Below, piece by piece: positions 29,882 through 42,907 of a stretch of 64,000 bases of DNA. Position 1 is the stretch's first letter; each line of letters begins with the position of its first letter. The notes beneath the pieces were generated by a model. It saw only the letters and a list, made by a program, of their open reading frames with translations. It had not been told where the DNA came from and ran no database searches. Source of the stretch: Dactylonectria macrodidyma (lineage: Eukaryota; Ascomycota; Sordariomycetes; Hypocreales; Nectriaceae); assembly GCA_020744425.1 (NCBI GenBank), contig JAGMUV010000058.1, positions 48,491 through 112,490 of the forward strand, read 5' to 3'. The translations under genes and the position numbers were made by a program.

Positions 29882-32735
29882 ATGGTTCGTGCATCCTTTT
29901 ATGCCGCCGTACTTCTTGCGGGCGGCGGCGGTGCCCAGAGCGTCATCAAGCAGGACTCGTACTTTTATGGCCAGTCGCCTCCTGTTTATCCCTCGCGTGA
30001 GTTGTTGGGTTCCATCTGCATTATTGAGAACAGCCAGCCCCCCCTCTCCCAAGAAATATTCCACAACTCGTGATCCATGGAGGAGCTTATCTTGGTAGGC
30101 TATTGCTGACACTGCCCGACGCCTGTAGCACCCACGGCCAAGGAGGGAAAATGGGCGGATGCCATCGCCAAGGCTGAGATATTTGTTTCTAAATTGACGA
30201 TTCAAGAAAAGGTCAATCTCACTGCTGGAGCCGTCCATGACACGGGCTGCGCGGGGATAATCTCCCCCATCGAGCGCCTCAGCTTCCCTGGCATGTGTCT
30301 ACACGATGCTGGCCACGGCGTTCATAACACGGATTTTGTGCACTCTTGGTCCAGCAACATCCATGTTGGTGCCTCGTATGGACCCCTCCCTTTGGCTAGA
30401 TCGCCTGCCGCCCATGGTTGTAACTGACATTGCTGGTAGATGGAATAAGGAGCTGGCTTACAAGAGAGCCGCGGCAATGGCCGGCGAATTCAAGAGGAAG
30501 GGAGTTAACATCATGCTTGGGCCTTCTATCGGCCCCCTGGGTCGAGTAGTGACAGGAGGACGTGCATGGGAAGGTAGGTGGCTAGACAATCAGCCATCGA
30601 CAACAAAAGCTCACTTTCTTACTTGAAGCTTACTCAATCGACCCTTATCTCAGTGGGACCCTTATCTACGAGACAGTGGCCGGCGTTCAGGAGAAAGGAG
30701 TCATCACTAGCACAAAAGTACGTGTCTTCATAGCATGGAAGTTTGCGTGCGGCTGCATTGCTGACTGGTTGCACCTCTAGCACTTCATTGCCCAGGAGCA
30801 AGAGATGCACCGCTCCCCGACGCCCAAAGGACAATCGGTATCCTCCAACATTGACGACGCTACCATGCATGAGCTCTACCTCTGGTGAGAACATCGTCTA
30901 TCCTCTTGAGCGACAGCTTCGCTGACTGACCATCATGGCATCACAGGCCTTTCCAAGACGCAGTCCACGCGGGCACTGGAAACATCATGTGCTCGTACCA
31001 AAGGGTGAACAACTCGTATAGTTGCCAGAATAGCAAGGCACTCAACGGGCTCTTGAAGACGGAGCTTGGCTTTCAAGTGAGACGACAGTGCGCTCTGACT
31101 CTTTCCACTATCATGCTAACGGAGGACATGGAAGGGATTCGTCATCTCAGACTGGAATGCTATGTACTCTGGGGCCAGTTCCGCCCTCGCCGGCCTGGAC
31201 ATGGCGATGCCCGGCCCAGGCGAATTCTGGGGCCCGAAGCTGGTTGAAGCCGTTGAGAATGGCACTGTACCCGAGTCCAGACTCAACGATATGGCCGTCA
31301 GGTATGTTTCCGAGCATGCCAGCGACGCTGAAATGCGATGCTGACCCTCCTGTGCAGGATCATCGCCCCGTGGTATCGGATGAAGCAGTACAAGGGGTTC
31401 CCAGATCCAGGAATTGGCATAGCGGGCAACCTCGCGCTGCCGCACCCCATTGTCGAAGCTCGAGACGCGGCCGACAAGCCCATATTGCTGCAGTCGGCCG
31501 TCGAGGGTCATGTGCTGGTCAAGAACGTCAACAATGCCCTGCCCCTGAAGAAGCCCAAGATGCTATCGATTCTTGGGTACTCGGCCAAAGCCTCTGACAC
31601 AAACATGGTCGGAAACCCCGGTCCTTCTGCCTGGAACGTCGCGTGGCAGCCCGCGAATGCTGGTGACCTTATCGCAAAGCTCAGTCATGTGCTCGCAGGT
31701 TTCTACATAAGTATCTCGCAGATAGCCTTGAATGGCACCATTGTGTCTGGAGGCGGTTCTGGTGCAACGTCGCTGGCTACCTTCTTCCCTCCGTTCCACG
31801 CACTTATGAACCAGGCCGACGAGGATGACACGCAGATATTCTGGGACTTTACCTCTCCTAACCCCGAGGTTGTCGGTGTTAGTGATGCTTGCCTTGTCTT
31901 CGGTAATGCCTACTCCACTGAAGCATTCGATCGCGCTGGCTTGAGAGACGACTACACCGATGGCTTGATCCTCAACGTGGCTAAGAAATGCCCCAACACA
32001 ATCGTCGTCCTCCACAATGCTGGAACCCGCCTCGTTGACCAGTGGATCGACCATCCCAATGTCACTGCCGTCATCTTTGGCCATCTTCCAGGTCAAGATA
32101 CTGGCAAGGCTCTGGTGTCTCTTCTCTACGGGCGAGATAACTTCTCTGGAAAGCTTCCCTACACCATTGCCAAGAACGAGACAGACTATGGCGAGTTACT
32201 TTCTCACACCCCGGCTGAGGGTAAGTTCAGCATATTCCCTCAGAGCAACTTCTCAGAGGGCGTCTATGTTGACTACCGCCACTTTGACCGCGAAGGAACT
32301 GAGCCTCGCTACGAGTTCGGCTTTGGCCTCAGCTACACCACCTTCAGCTACAGCAACCTGAAGATTCGCAACACCAAGTCTAACCACGCAGAGTACCCCA
32401 GCGGACGCATCGTTGAGGGCGGTCAAGCTGACTTGTGGGATACCATGGCGGTCGTCACGGCAGAGGTGAAGAACACCGGTCGAGGGAGCGGCGCCGAAGT
32501 GGCGCAGCTATACGTGGGCATCCCCGGGCGCCCCGCCAGGCAGCTCCGCGGGTTTGACAAGCGCGCCATCAAGTCCGGAAAGACGACAAAGGTCACTTTC
32601 AGGTTGAACCGTAGGGATTTAAGCGTCTGGGATACCGTGGCTCAGAAGTGGCGACTACAGAGCGGCGAATACAAGATCTTCGTTGGCTCGAGTAGCCGTA
32701 AGCTGCCACTCAAGGGTATCTTGAAGATTGAGTGA
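29882..32735 (+). CDS. Secreted GH3 beta-glucosidase-type hydrolase
   Basis: Eight exons: 29882-29996, 30129-30375, 30440-30573, 30629-30717, 30781-30884, 30947-31076, 31135-31301 and 31358-32735, giving 787 residues in frame. The N-terminus [20 protein letters not shown] is signal-like. GH3 landmarks: [41 protein letters not shown] with the nucleophile Asp, [10 protein letters not shown], then the C-terminal (alpha/beta)6 domain and a fibronectin III-like tail ([12 protein letters not shown] onward). It resembles extracellular fungal beta-glucosidases, but GH3 also includes xylosidases and saponin-deglycosylating enzymes. The usual GPLG(I)R motif reads DAGHGVHN here, so substrate choice may differ. 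Confidence 0.88.
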
Positions 32736-33379
32736 GGGTGAGAGTAAAGAGTGTGATTGGGGACGAGGTGAAAGTAGGGGGTTAGAAGAGAAGATAATGT
32801 AGAATGCTGTATCTGTCTTCTTCTTACCCTCTTCCTTTTCTTCTATTGTTCTTTTCTTGTTATTGTCTTGACTTTTTTTTAGCCTCATCATATTCAGTAG
32901 CAAGTGCTCCACGGTACTTTTGATAGCCAGGCAAAAAGTAGTACAATAACCAAGGTGTCTTCTTGATTATCGCATATTTGATTGTCAGCAAGAATTTGTA
33001 ATGCATCCGTCTCTAGCATTTTGCTCTGCATAGGAGCTAGCTCACCCTAAGTTAGCTGTTTTCCACCAACATTCAAGCATTCCCTTACCCGTTGGCTCAT
33101 CTAGGGTAGGCACAAAATTGCGAGACGGCCCTCATTATGACGCGTCTTCAATTTGTATACATTCAACACCAAAAAAAGAGACATCAGACCGTAAAAAACG
33201 GCACACTTGCGTCTTTCTTCATTATCACTTCCACGGCTAACCTTCTGGCCGCCCCAGAGGTGATCTAATCACGTGCCAGCTTCGCCAATCGGCACCATCG
33301 AACTTCCTCCTCACAACTGACAAAGCCACTCTCAGTCAGGGCTGCAATTACTAAATACAACGCCTCCTCATGAACTGCC
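32736..33379. other. Intergenic, no gene seen
   Basis: Downstream of the GH3 gene. Contains the likely 3' UTR with T-rich tracts; nothing else was recognised. Confidence 0.5.
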
Positions 33380-34800
33380 GTCAATTGGCTGATAAAGAAG
33401 CTTCAGAATCCTGATCCATGTCATCGCGGAAGATCACGAATCTTATCAGAAGAGGAGGGAGATGCCACTGTGGCCTTCTATATTCGGATGGAAAGATCAT
33501 GCTTCCCAGCCTCCAAGACTGAAATTAAGGACGCCTCTAACACTATGCGACTCTGCAAAAACCCAGAATCTAAGCTGGTCAGCAAGATGTGGTATTCCCA
33601 GTTCCGTAACGACCATCTTAAGCTAGAGAAGACATTCCTCAAAGCATAGAACAGTCCCGTGAGTCCTAGGAAGCCTAAGGCATTGCCAACCTAAAGACTT
33701 AGTTTAACCAACTTACTTAGACCATCAAGAACTACAAGATTAACACCTCAAGGTCTTGGAATGCAGACCAGGCCGGGATTGGAACCGGCTGCATTCAAGA
33801 GTGCGTTCAATGCCTCATCGTCCGCAGAGAGAGTAAGAAACGCTGCCACATCCTCGACCCGTCAAACAGAAAGAACTGTACCATTGTCAGTATGGGCAGT
33901 TCATTTTTGCCGTCACTCGTGGGAGAAGTTTGCCACGGTTCAGAGCCGCGACCTCGTCTTTGCAGAGTGGTTTGGCTGTTATGAACACCTTCGCGATCCT
34001 GCGTGTAATCATATTCAAGACGATGTGCCGCCGGTTTCTTACTGTCAGGTTGATAGTATTTTCCGCCTTCTTATGTTAGATGGATTCACTGGGCACAGCG
34101 CCTTTTTGTTTAGAGAGTAGTGTGCAAGTTTAGTATCCTCATCGCCCCTTTACCTGCTCATTCAACTCATATCTTATAACCGACAGACATGGATGTAGGA
34201 GTGTTCCAACCGATTGGAATGCTCATCAGAAGACGATCTAGTGATCGCTGTGTAAGGGAAACACCGCCTTCTCACCTTAATTTTGCATGTAGCTTTTAGG
34301 TGATTTAAGCCTTCCTTTTATCTTAAGACTAAACACTAATTAGTGTTGGAAAAAAAGGAGATCTTCGACGAAGGATTCACTGGACGTAATATCATCTCGA
34401 GCTTGGAAAGAACTAGCATATTCCCTCGTATAGACCAGCCTGCGAGAGCTTACCTCCTAAAGGAGCAATTTTCAGCTAAGTAAGCGATTGATCCGACTTT
34501 TCCCTCCCTTTTACCTTAAGAAGATCGTTTATCACGCGCTTCTGATACGGCGAAGCACATCTCCTTTACATACGCCGATCTCCTTAGATCTCTAACACGC
34601 GCCAGGCTTTAGCAGGCTAGTAAGATTGTCACGGAAGCCGTTCTCTTTAAGGGCACGGTGACGGCATATATGGATGACTGGCGAGCCTGTATTAAGAAGT
34701 ATTAAACCCAAAAGAAGAGGGGCAATAGAGAGAGACTGCAGGCAGACATCTCTCACAATACAAGCCTTTAAGAGCTCCGTAATTAGCAACTGCTAGAGCG
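33380..34800 (+). pseudogene. Decayed pogo/Tc1-type transposase relic
   Basis: Fragments of a DDE transposase survive in shifting frames. NYKINTSRSWNADQAGIGTG (about 33727-33790) resembles the NxDETGI motif around the first catalytic Asp. CHILDPSNRKNCTIV (about 33845-33890) follows, and FRLLMLDGFTGHSAF (about 34060-34105) resembles the second catalytic Asp motif LLILDGHGSH. The third motif was not found and no terminal repeats are visible. Unlike the left block, decay here is by indels rather than RIP. Confidence 0.6.
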
Positions 34801-35329
34801 ACAATCATCTCGTAGGCATTTGGCTCTAGAAGTGAATTGGACTTTTTTGCCTTATGCAGGAGATATTGCAGAAGGTGGAGTCATGGATGCTGCCCCAATA
34901 CCATCTAAAACCCCGGGCTGACCAAATCATTCTCGCCACGTCGCCTCGAGACCAAGTGCGGCGTTAAAAATCCTGGAGTGCCGTTCGCGTGTGCCACATC
35001 GACGCTCCTGAGCGTTTTATCCGACCTTCAGAGGCGTTCCCAGAATGGAATTCCTCGCAGCATGGCGTTCCATTTTGGGAACGCCTTCAGGCGAGGCGCC
35101 CCTGAGCTGACTTGAAGGTGTGATGGTTGAGGGTAAAGCGCTACAGGGTTTCCCCACGGGGTACCGGAGAACCGTGCAGCCTTTCTGGGGTAAGAATGTT
35201 ATATTAAATCGGCATGGTTCGCTAATCCAAGACCAGTCTCCCGTCCACAACGGTAGCGCAACACACACCAACGCCAGAGAGCCATTACAAACTTCCGGCA
35301 CAGATTCTGCAAGCTAATCGCCCATCACT
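34801..35329. promoter_or_regulatory. Upstream region of the SAT4 receptor gene
   Basis: No gene. A CGGTAGCG half-site of the cluster motif lies at 35251-35258, about 72 bp before the ATG. Confidence 0.4.
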
Positions 35330-36594
35330 ATGTTCTTAGAACGGTCAGAGGTAATCTCCAACCCCGGGGAAACACGCCAGAGCACCATCATTGTCTGCGC
35401 GTCGGTGACTTGGGCCATTGGCACCGCCTTTGTCTGGGCTAGAGTTTACACACGCTGCTTCATCGTCAAGGTCTTTGGTCTCGAGGACTGGTTCATTTTA
35501 CTGGCCTTTGTTGGTTCTGCAGCACTTTCTGCTAGCGTGATTGCACGTACGTACGAACCCATCCTCGTGGCGTGGACGTCGCCGGCTAACGAAGGAGCGC
35601 AGAGGCCGCCTTTGGGCTGGGACGGCATGCCGGCGACATTGATCCTGCGAACGCCGTGAACTTGGCCCGAGTACGTTATTTCATCCTTTATTTCAGCTCA
35701 TTGATGTACTGCATCATCTGCAGAGCAACTGTTCCTGACGTGACCTCACAGTGCGGCTGGACGTCCATTCTCATCTATCCTGTGGCCCTCCTCATGACCA
35801 AACTTTCTACTCTTATTCTTTACATTAAAATATTCACCCACAGTATCTATAAGCGCTGGACCTACGCCTTGATTGCCGTGGTTGTGATATCGTCAACCTT
35901 CCACATCATCGTCGTTGCCACGGCGTGTGTTCCTCTCAGCGCTGTGTGGGACCGCCCGGTAACGGGGAAATGCCATTCGAAAACATACTGGTTCGCAGGT
36001 TTTTCGATGCACGTCGCCACCGACTTCTTAATCGTTCTCTTGCCTCTGCCGGTCGTCGCCGCCTTGCAGGCTACTCTCCGGCAGAGGATCGTCTTGGGAT
36101 GCATCTTTACCATCGGATTCTTGTGGGTACCCATGCCCGTTTGCGGATGAAATGGAATCTGACAAAGCCATATTAGTGTCTCTGTCGTCTCAGCGCTCCG
36201 GTTCAACGCTGTCGTCACGGACTCGAAGAGAGAATATTCCTATGACATCGAAGTCATTGTCTGGACATGCATCGAAGTAAATGTCGCCATTATATGTCCC
36301 TGTGCAATGACCCTCAAACCTCTGGTGTCCAAACTCTTCCCTGGTCTTCTGAGCCACTACGTGACGGAACCCAACAGCGGCGGTCGCTTCCCTTCGAGGC
36401 AGTCGGGAACTCACATGAACAGCGGCTCTTTGCCTACGAAGCCCAGAGGTACCTGGTTTCAGGTGGCTGATTCCAAGTCTGAAGAGGATCTGATTCTGGA
36501 GGAACGAGGATTTGACAATGTTGCACTTCGCGAGATGTCGGCCCAGTCATCGATGAGGACAATGCCGGCTGGGGAGGGAAGCGTGTCTCGCTGA
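35330..36594 (+). CDS. SAT4/Pth11-like seven-helix membrane protein (rhodopsin-domain family)
   Basis: Three exons (35330-35546, 35603-36122, 36177-36594) give 384 residues in frame. Successive hydrophobic segments: IIVCASVTWAIGTAFVWARV, WFILLAFVGSAALSASVIA, a helix around YFILYFSSLMYCIICRA, ILIYPVALLMTKLSTLILYI, YALIAVVVISSTFHIIVVAT, FAGFSMHVATDFLIVLLPLP and RIVLGCIFTIGFF, then a cytoplasmic tail. The family signature includes the FGLGRHAGDI loop and YKRWTY. These proteins sit in the plasma membrane and several act as G-protein-coupled sensors of surfaces or nutrients; the ligand is unknown. Within a hydrolase cluster it could sense the substrate, which is inference. Confidence 0.82.
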
Positions 36595-37459
36595 CTCTGG
36601 AGGACACTGAAGCCAAGCCGTGATCCTGGTGCAGCTGAACGCTCATTTGTGTATTATTTTCTACCGGTATGTGTTTGGGGTACACAAAGCCCCGACACAG
36701 GACTTAGCGCCATTCATGTTCCCGAAAAGATGTTTGGCTGGACTTGGAAGATGGCCCCTTCTCCTATTTTAGTAACCACCTGGTCAAGAATCTATCGAGC
36801 AAAGTGGAGAGTGGAGCAAGTGAGGACGGCGATTGTAAACAAGCGATGCAAAGTGAGGAATGAGCGACATTTGCTCCGTACAACGTCTGTGTTGAAACTT
36901 CGACACCAGCCGAGAGGTGATGCGTGTTTCGTGTATTGTTAATGCAGACTGATCCAAGGGAACTTACCCTGAGCCAGCCGCAGGACGATGAAATGGGCTG
37001 ATCCGGGCGCCGAGGATCCCCTCGCCTGAATCTGAATACCGGGCCGTTAGCGCTGACAACATCGGGAACTGCCCCCTGTCGCCTTGAACTCCCTCCCCCT
37101 CTCGCTTGGCAGTATCCGTAGCTTGAACGAGTCTACGTAGCAAACAAGAGGAACTGGAAAACAAGATAGAGCAGGAGCCTAAGGGGATTCATGTACCGAC
37201 GGGCGGCCTCACGAACCAGCCATGCTCCGGCTGAATGAGGGTTCGAGGACGTGCCCGCAAAGGAATTCAAGGGCTCAGATCAGATGATGCATCCAGTTTT
37301 TGGCCAGCGTGTGTTCAATTTCATTTCCTTTGCTTGAGAGAAAAATTGGTTTCGTTTCATTCTTGTCTTTCTTTCTATTTCTACTCTCAATGGTGTGAGA
37401 TATGATTGCCTCGTTCGAGGCAAGGCAGAGCGAGACAATAAGTCCATAATCGCGTAGCT
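36595..37459. other. Convergent intergenic region
   Basis: About 865 bp between the 3' ends of the receptor (+) and GH43 (-) genes. No gene or repeat was recognised. Confidence 0.5.
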
Positions 37460-39137
37460 CTAAGTGCAGAGTGTGAAGCTCGGAAAAACAACCCCAACCT
37501 TCTTCCCAGCTTCCGTGGCAGAATGCGCGAAAATGCCAAAGATGGGGCCCACCATCTCTCTGGCCGCAAAGTCTTTGGTTTCCCAGCTTCCCAGTTCGGC
37601 CCATGCTCCTCGTTGGCCCCCAGTCGTCACTGCCGCGAGCCCACGATACTCTTTTGGAGAAGAGACAATTTTGAAGTGAAGGATCTGGGCTGTATCCTTG
37701 ACAGGCATTGTCTTCTCACATGCAGTCGAGCCTAGGTTCGTATCCCCATTCACTCCCTTCATTGCGACAGTCTTGGTGTTGTTGTCCAAGCGGAGGAGGA
37801 GGTGACGCAGGTGATCCTTGTATACCGCAAGGCCGGCCATTATACCATGATGCCCCGCGCCTTTGAGACTGGAGAGGTCAATGCTTGCTGTGACAGTTGT
37901 GTAGAAAGATCTCTGGCGATTACCAATGAATGTGGAAGTCCCAACAGGTCGCGCCAAATCCTCCAGGCTCGGGAATAGCGTCCATGGGCTAGGTTCGCCG
38001 GACTTGGGCGGAACATAACACAAGGTTTCTGGGTCCCGGATATGTACGTCTTCAAGTCTTGCATCAAGTTTTTGTATCCTTTCCTGGAAGGATACCCTCT
38101 GCTTGTCGTCTACTTGTAGAGCGACGGGGGAGGGAGCCTCAAATTGGGCTTTGGGGTGCTGTATCTGCGGCCAACTACCCTCGGGCCAGTGTACGGGGGT
38201 AAGAAATGTCTCACGCCCGAGAGGTTGGCAGGTTGCCTCATTGCGGACTGCAAGAACGGCAGCCCACCACTGGCCTTTTGCATCCTGGAATAGCTCGCCG
38301 TGGCCCGAGTTTTGGACGTACTCGTCTGGTTTTCCATCTGCGGTCAGGATGGGATTGCCCTCAAACGACTGGTACGGGCCCCATATGCTCTTGGACCTGG
38401 CGACACTCAGCATGTGATGCTCGAAAGTGCCTCCTTCGGCGACTAGCAAGTAGTACCACCCGTCAACGTTGTAAATGTGAGGACCTTCGGTGTCGATGCG
38501 TGAGTGGCCAGCCCATATTTCACGGGAGTCAGTTAAAGCCTTTCCTGTTTCTACGTCGACTTCGAATTGCTTGATGGTGCATGACGGCTGGTTGCCAAGG
38601 CCGAGAGAGAAACTTCCCTGTACGTACGCGCGATCGTCGTCGTCGAAGAACAAGCTGGGGTCAATCCCGGGGTATGAAATCGGTACGGGGTTGCTCCATC
38701 TGCCACTCCAAATGTTGGTCGTCGAGATCAAGAAATTGTCCACCTTGATAGACGGCACCAGAGTCGCATTGGTGCACACGATATAGAAGATGCCGCGGTG
38801 ATGTCGGATAGTGGGCGCAAAGAGACCACCGGTCGCGATCATCCTACCCCCTGTATGCAGGGGCACGCTGACAGAAGAAGCATTGTAGAGGCTGAGTTGC
38901 TCTGGGCGATGAATGGCATGGCCTGGCACCAGCAAGGGTTAGCAGGTGGTTGCTTATTCTTGCCTTGATGGCCCTTTACTTACATACGAGTTTCCAATCT
39001 CTCAGATTCTGGGAAGTATAGATTGGTATTCCTGGGAAGAGGTGGAACGAGGAGTTGGCGAGGTAGAAGACGCCATCCACATAGACGACCGAAGGATCAG
39101 GGGCGAACCCCGGGATAATGGGATTAGTTATGTTCAT
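37460..39137 (-). CDS. GH43-family glycosidase (beta-xylosidase/arabinofuranosidase type), no signal peptide
   Basis: Two exons with one intron at about 38932-38982 (GTAAGT donor), joined as WKLVCHAIHRPEQL. The five-bladed propeller catalytic triad is visible: general base Asp in GFAPDPSVV near residue 14, modulator Asp in GIDPSLFFDDDD and acid Glu in DTEGPHIYN. The C-terminal half (from about residue 320) looks like the beta-sandwich typical of fungal GH43 xylosidases. The product begins MNITNPIIPGFAPDPS, leaving no room for a leader, so it is probably intracellular and acts on imported xylosides or arabinosides. A full 13-bp cluster motif lies 201 bp upstream at 39338-39350. Confidence 0.88.
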
Positions 39138-39337
39138 GTTCTTGGTCAAGCGAAGCGAAGCAAAGACGATCTGGTGGTATTGCCACGGAACACCTGATGC
39201 CGTGACTCTCTCTCTCTGGGGCGAGAATGCGTTTACGCAGGGACTAAACCTGTGCTTTACACAGGCACCTCAATCCATTCAAAGGTTAGTGCCTCCGGGG
39301 AGGGGGGGTGAACCTGGCTCATAGGAAGACCCACGTC

Positions 39338-39350
39338 CGGGCCGGTAGCG
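39338..39350 (+). promoter_or_regulatory. Cluster motif CGGSCCGGTAGCR, GH43 upstream region
   Basis: Exact match (CGGGCCGGTAGCG). Two CGG triplets, as bound by Zn2Cys6 regulators, followed by TAGC. It also lies in the divergent region shared with the regulator gene at 40244. Confidence 0.55.
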
Positions 39351-40243
39351 TATCACTCCACCCATCCCATGGCAAGATGATGCGGCCATGGCGCGCCTCC
39401 AAAGACGCCGTTCAGAGCATGGGGATTACTCCGAACCGTGCGTGCAATTTTCTAGTATCTGGCTGTCCGCTCCATGGAGGGCGAGTTGCTGCTGGCACAG
39501 AGGCGTGCAATCTTCGTTGAATGGTTTCGTGCTTGATGAGAAGGCTCGCTCATCAACAAGTCCTCAAATCTCTGTCCGCATAGCACCATGATCCTAGGTA
39601 CGCTTGGATTATCACCGATGCTATAAGAAGCATTGACCTGGAGGGCGGGCGAGGGCCCTGACTCGCGAAACGAAGTAAGAAGAAGCTTGCTCTATAATCC
39701 TAAAACAGGTAACTTAGTAGGGCTGCTTGCTCTATGAGCGCTAAATGAAGCTGTTTTCATTCTGAAGAGATCTCGAAAGGAAGAGGAATCACTCGCTTGG
39801 TAGACATGAGAACTATGTGTGGGCGGCCGAAGATGAGCAGACTGACAATTGCGACGACTCGGTCTTCGAGATACCGCGACACAGATGATGTTACTTGACC
39901 ATACGGATATGGATATGCCCTTTGGTAGAGAAGAGAAGTGAAGAGAAGACAGGGGACAAATGGCAATGAACCAGCCGCATTGAGCCATCTGTGCTCGGCC
40001 TCGGTCCTTATTGCCCCGCATCAGTGTGCCACCTGACCCTACGGGGAAATACGACGACCCTGGACATCAGAAACTATCTCGCGTGCACCTCGACTCGACG
40101 ATGATTATATCCTTCCCACGCGGCGCAAGGAGCCAGCAAGGTATCCAACGGCGCATGTCTCTCTCGCATTCTTCAGCCATTGTGTCTCTCTCTCGCGTCG
40201 AGACGACTCTGCCACTCGCTGGTCGCCGCCTGCCATCATCATC

Positions 40244-42727
40244 ATGGCGTCGTGGGGAGGAGATGCGACTTCAGCAGCTCCCCGACTCCCGGCGCTCAGG
40301 CGATCTGCTCTGGCTTGCACGAGATGTCGCCAGCAAAAGGTAAGTTACGCATCAATCTCAATGGCACCTCGGCTGCCTCGGCTAGGTACCTTGAGCTAAC
40401 TTGTATCTTCTGTTGAAGATGAAATGTTCCGGTGACTCTCCGCCATGCGCCCGATGCCGCAAAGCCAACAGTCACTGCATTTACGAGCCGCCACCGCCGC
40501 CTCCTGCTCCTCCTGCTCCTCTTCCTCCTCCTCCTCCGCCACCGATGCATCACCCTCTGATGACGATGCCCGCCACTGTGGTAGGAGCCTCTGCCACAAT
40601 GGGAGATTCGGATATACCCACAATCCAGCCACTACCACCCTTTCCTATCCTGTCGCCTCACCACAGGCAGAAGCCGGCTTCCCCAGGCCTGTACGAGCAT
40701 TGCTCTACGCCGACCAATATGTCAACCTTCTCACGGCGGCCATTGTCGCCCCAGATTCGTACCACATCGAGCTCCCACAGCGCCATCTTGGCCATCTACG
40801 AGACGCCACCAGGCCATGGGTTCGGCCCATCGCCTCCCGAGAGCGCGCACGAAACGCTCAGCAGGAAGCGGAGACGTGTCTCGGTCGAGCCATCCGCAGA
40901 CACCGATATCGACGTCCATCATGCCGGCTTTGTATCGGACATAGGAGACACCCCGTCGGCTTACCAGACCGTACAGGCCTTTGAATCAACATTTCGGCAA
41001 GCCTCGGGCAATGAGAGGGGACCCATTGCTGCGAGGCCCAGTACCATGGCCCGTGATAGCTCTGAAGATGGCCCCATGTTTCCCCAGTCCGCCACAGATC
41101 GCGGCCCTCTCCTTCACTACCTTTGTAAGGCTGGCCTCGAATTAAGCGATGCAAAGGAAATGTTTGCCCTGTTTGGGGAGAGAGTCGGCCCCTTCTTACC
41201 CTGGCTTTACGATGTAGACTTCACCGACCTTCCCAATGACCCACTCTACGCCCTGGCGGCGATAGAGGTCATTGCTAGATACCTGCCGGGGGTGAGCGGC
41301 CTTAGAGCGAAGCTAGACTCCATATTGCTGTCGCTGGTGCAACATGTCCTATTTGATGACCTGTCGCGTTCCTACGACGCGGTGCTCGGGACAATGAGTG
41401 GCCTTGCTATCACTTATGGCTACTCTAAAGTCGGAGTCGCCGGATCTAAATCGCGGTGCAACACTGAGCGGTCTAAGGCAGACGTCTTGTCTATCAAGGG
41501 GATAATTGAAGGGTACGCGGTGAGGTGGAACATCGGCAGGCCGCATTCGCCGAACGTGCTGGGCTGCGTAATGTGGCTTTGGCTCTATACCATGAGCAAC
41601 TAGTGAGCCGAATCTGCCTCACATTTCACCATCTCGTTGGAGACGGCTACTAATAAAATCGATGTCATAGCTATAGCCTCTTACTTGCCTGTCCCAGAAC
41701 TCTGTCGGCTGATGAGCGAATCCACAAAGCGAAAAGCATCGTGGAGGACTCCACCTCGCATCCTCAGATTGCCATCCTCCTGGGCGAAGTAGACCTCTGT
41801 TGCATCACCGAACCTCACAATTCAGCCATTGCCAATTCGTCTGCCCCCGAAAATGTCCCGCAGTTTGACGACTGGATCAAGGTTTGGGGTCCATTGGAGG
41901 GCACAGGTACGTCGGGACAATCCTGCTCTGAGCCTCTGCGCTCTCGTCCACAGGTCTTACTTGGACTATCTGGTATCGTGATGTTGACATCAACCGCTTC
42001 AGCAACAGCAACCGCTCGGCGTCTTCGTTTTCACTTTCGATTCGCCAAGTTCTACCAACACAGCCGCCGTTCGAAACCTTCGTCTGCCGATGCAGAGGTG
42101 CTCGGAGCCGCTAGGGCCTTCCTCCATTGCATGACACAGATGTCTCCTATCGCCAAGGGCAGAATTAGATACATGTGCGATTTCGGTTTCGTAATGCTCG
42201 TATCGGCTTGCTGTTATATCCTCAAGGCGGTAGAGCCCTCAAGGACTGACCTGCTCGAATCGTCCTTGCAAAGCGCCTCCATACAGGATGTGCGCGAAGT
42301 TGCAGACCTCCTCAAGTCGCTCTCATCACAGGAAGCTACCACAGGAGCCTATGGACGGGCGCTTGAAGGCGCCTGTGATGCACTGTCACGATGCAAGCCG
42401 ATAATTCCTCCCCGCAAAGGCCGTCCGGATGTCGGAGAGGGACAAGCGGTATCGAGCCCGCGACCTGCGGGAGACGCATTTGGTCATGCTGATGGAGATG
42501 ATGCGGACACGGCGCAATTTGGACAAGATGCCGCGCATGAATTGTGTGATGGAACGCTGAACTTTGGATTCCATGACTCCCTCGGGCAGCAGGGCCAGGG
42601 GATTGACGGTGACATGGCCTCGGCGCCCGCTGTGTTCGGCGATGAGCAAGTTTCTTGGTTTGGGAGCATCACGGATATCCCTGGAGGCGTGTTACTAGAC
42701 GCATTGTCGGTGCCGTGGCAAAATTGA
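40244..42727 (+). CDS. Zn2Cys6 transcription factor
   Basis: Exon 1 is 40244-40339 and exon 2 starts at 40419. The intron splits the zinc cluster between RQQK and MKCSG; joined it reads CTRCRQQKMKC and CARCRKANSHC (CX2CX6CX6CX2CX6C), residues about 25-52. A proline run, a low-complexity region and a fungal-TF middle domain (from about 265, GPLLHYLCKAGLELSDAKEMF) follow. A second intron (41603-41670, CTACTAAT branch site) gives SNYYSLLLACPR. Near 41908-41954 a 47-nt intron is predicted by signals, but splicing it shifts into a frame that stops at about 42107; leaving it in stays open to 42727. So either it is retained or the gene carries a small indel. Likely a nuclear regulator of the cluster. 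Confidence 0.78.
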
Positions 42728-42789
42728 TGGGAAAATTGAAAGATCAATTTGCTTCATCACGTTGGGTTTAACTTGAGAGGTTAGAAACG

Positions 42790-42797
42790 TGCTACCG
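42790..42797 (-). promoter_or_regulatory. Half-site CGGTAGCR, GH106 promoter
   Basis: Reverse-strand CGGTAGCA about 415 bp before the GH106 ATG. One of three copies of the core in this promoter. Confidence 0.35.
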
Positions 42798-42907
42798 AGC
42801 AGTCGATTCGACACTCTGCCACCTTGGAGGAGCTGATGTCAATGAAACAAAATGTATTCCATAGCTCCCGAACCTTTCCCCTGCTGCTTCACAGCTGAGC
42901 CGTGGCC

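Noticed and set aside
33761..34120. 119-residue open frame as a small gene
   Set aside because: The adjacent frames show transposase-like fragments; this frame is a shadow of that relic.
40396..40984. Open frames antisense or out of frame across the regulator's proline-rich region
   Set aside because: They arise from the CCTCCT low-complexity coding of the polyproline stretch and show no domain.
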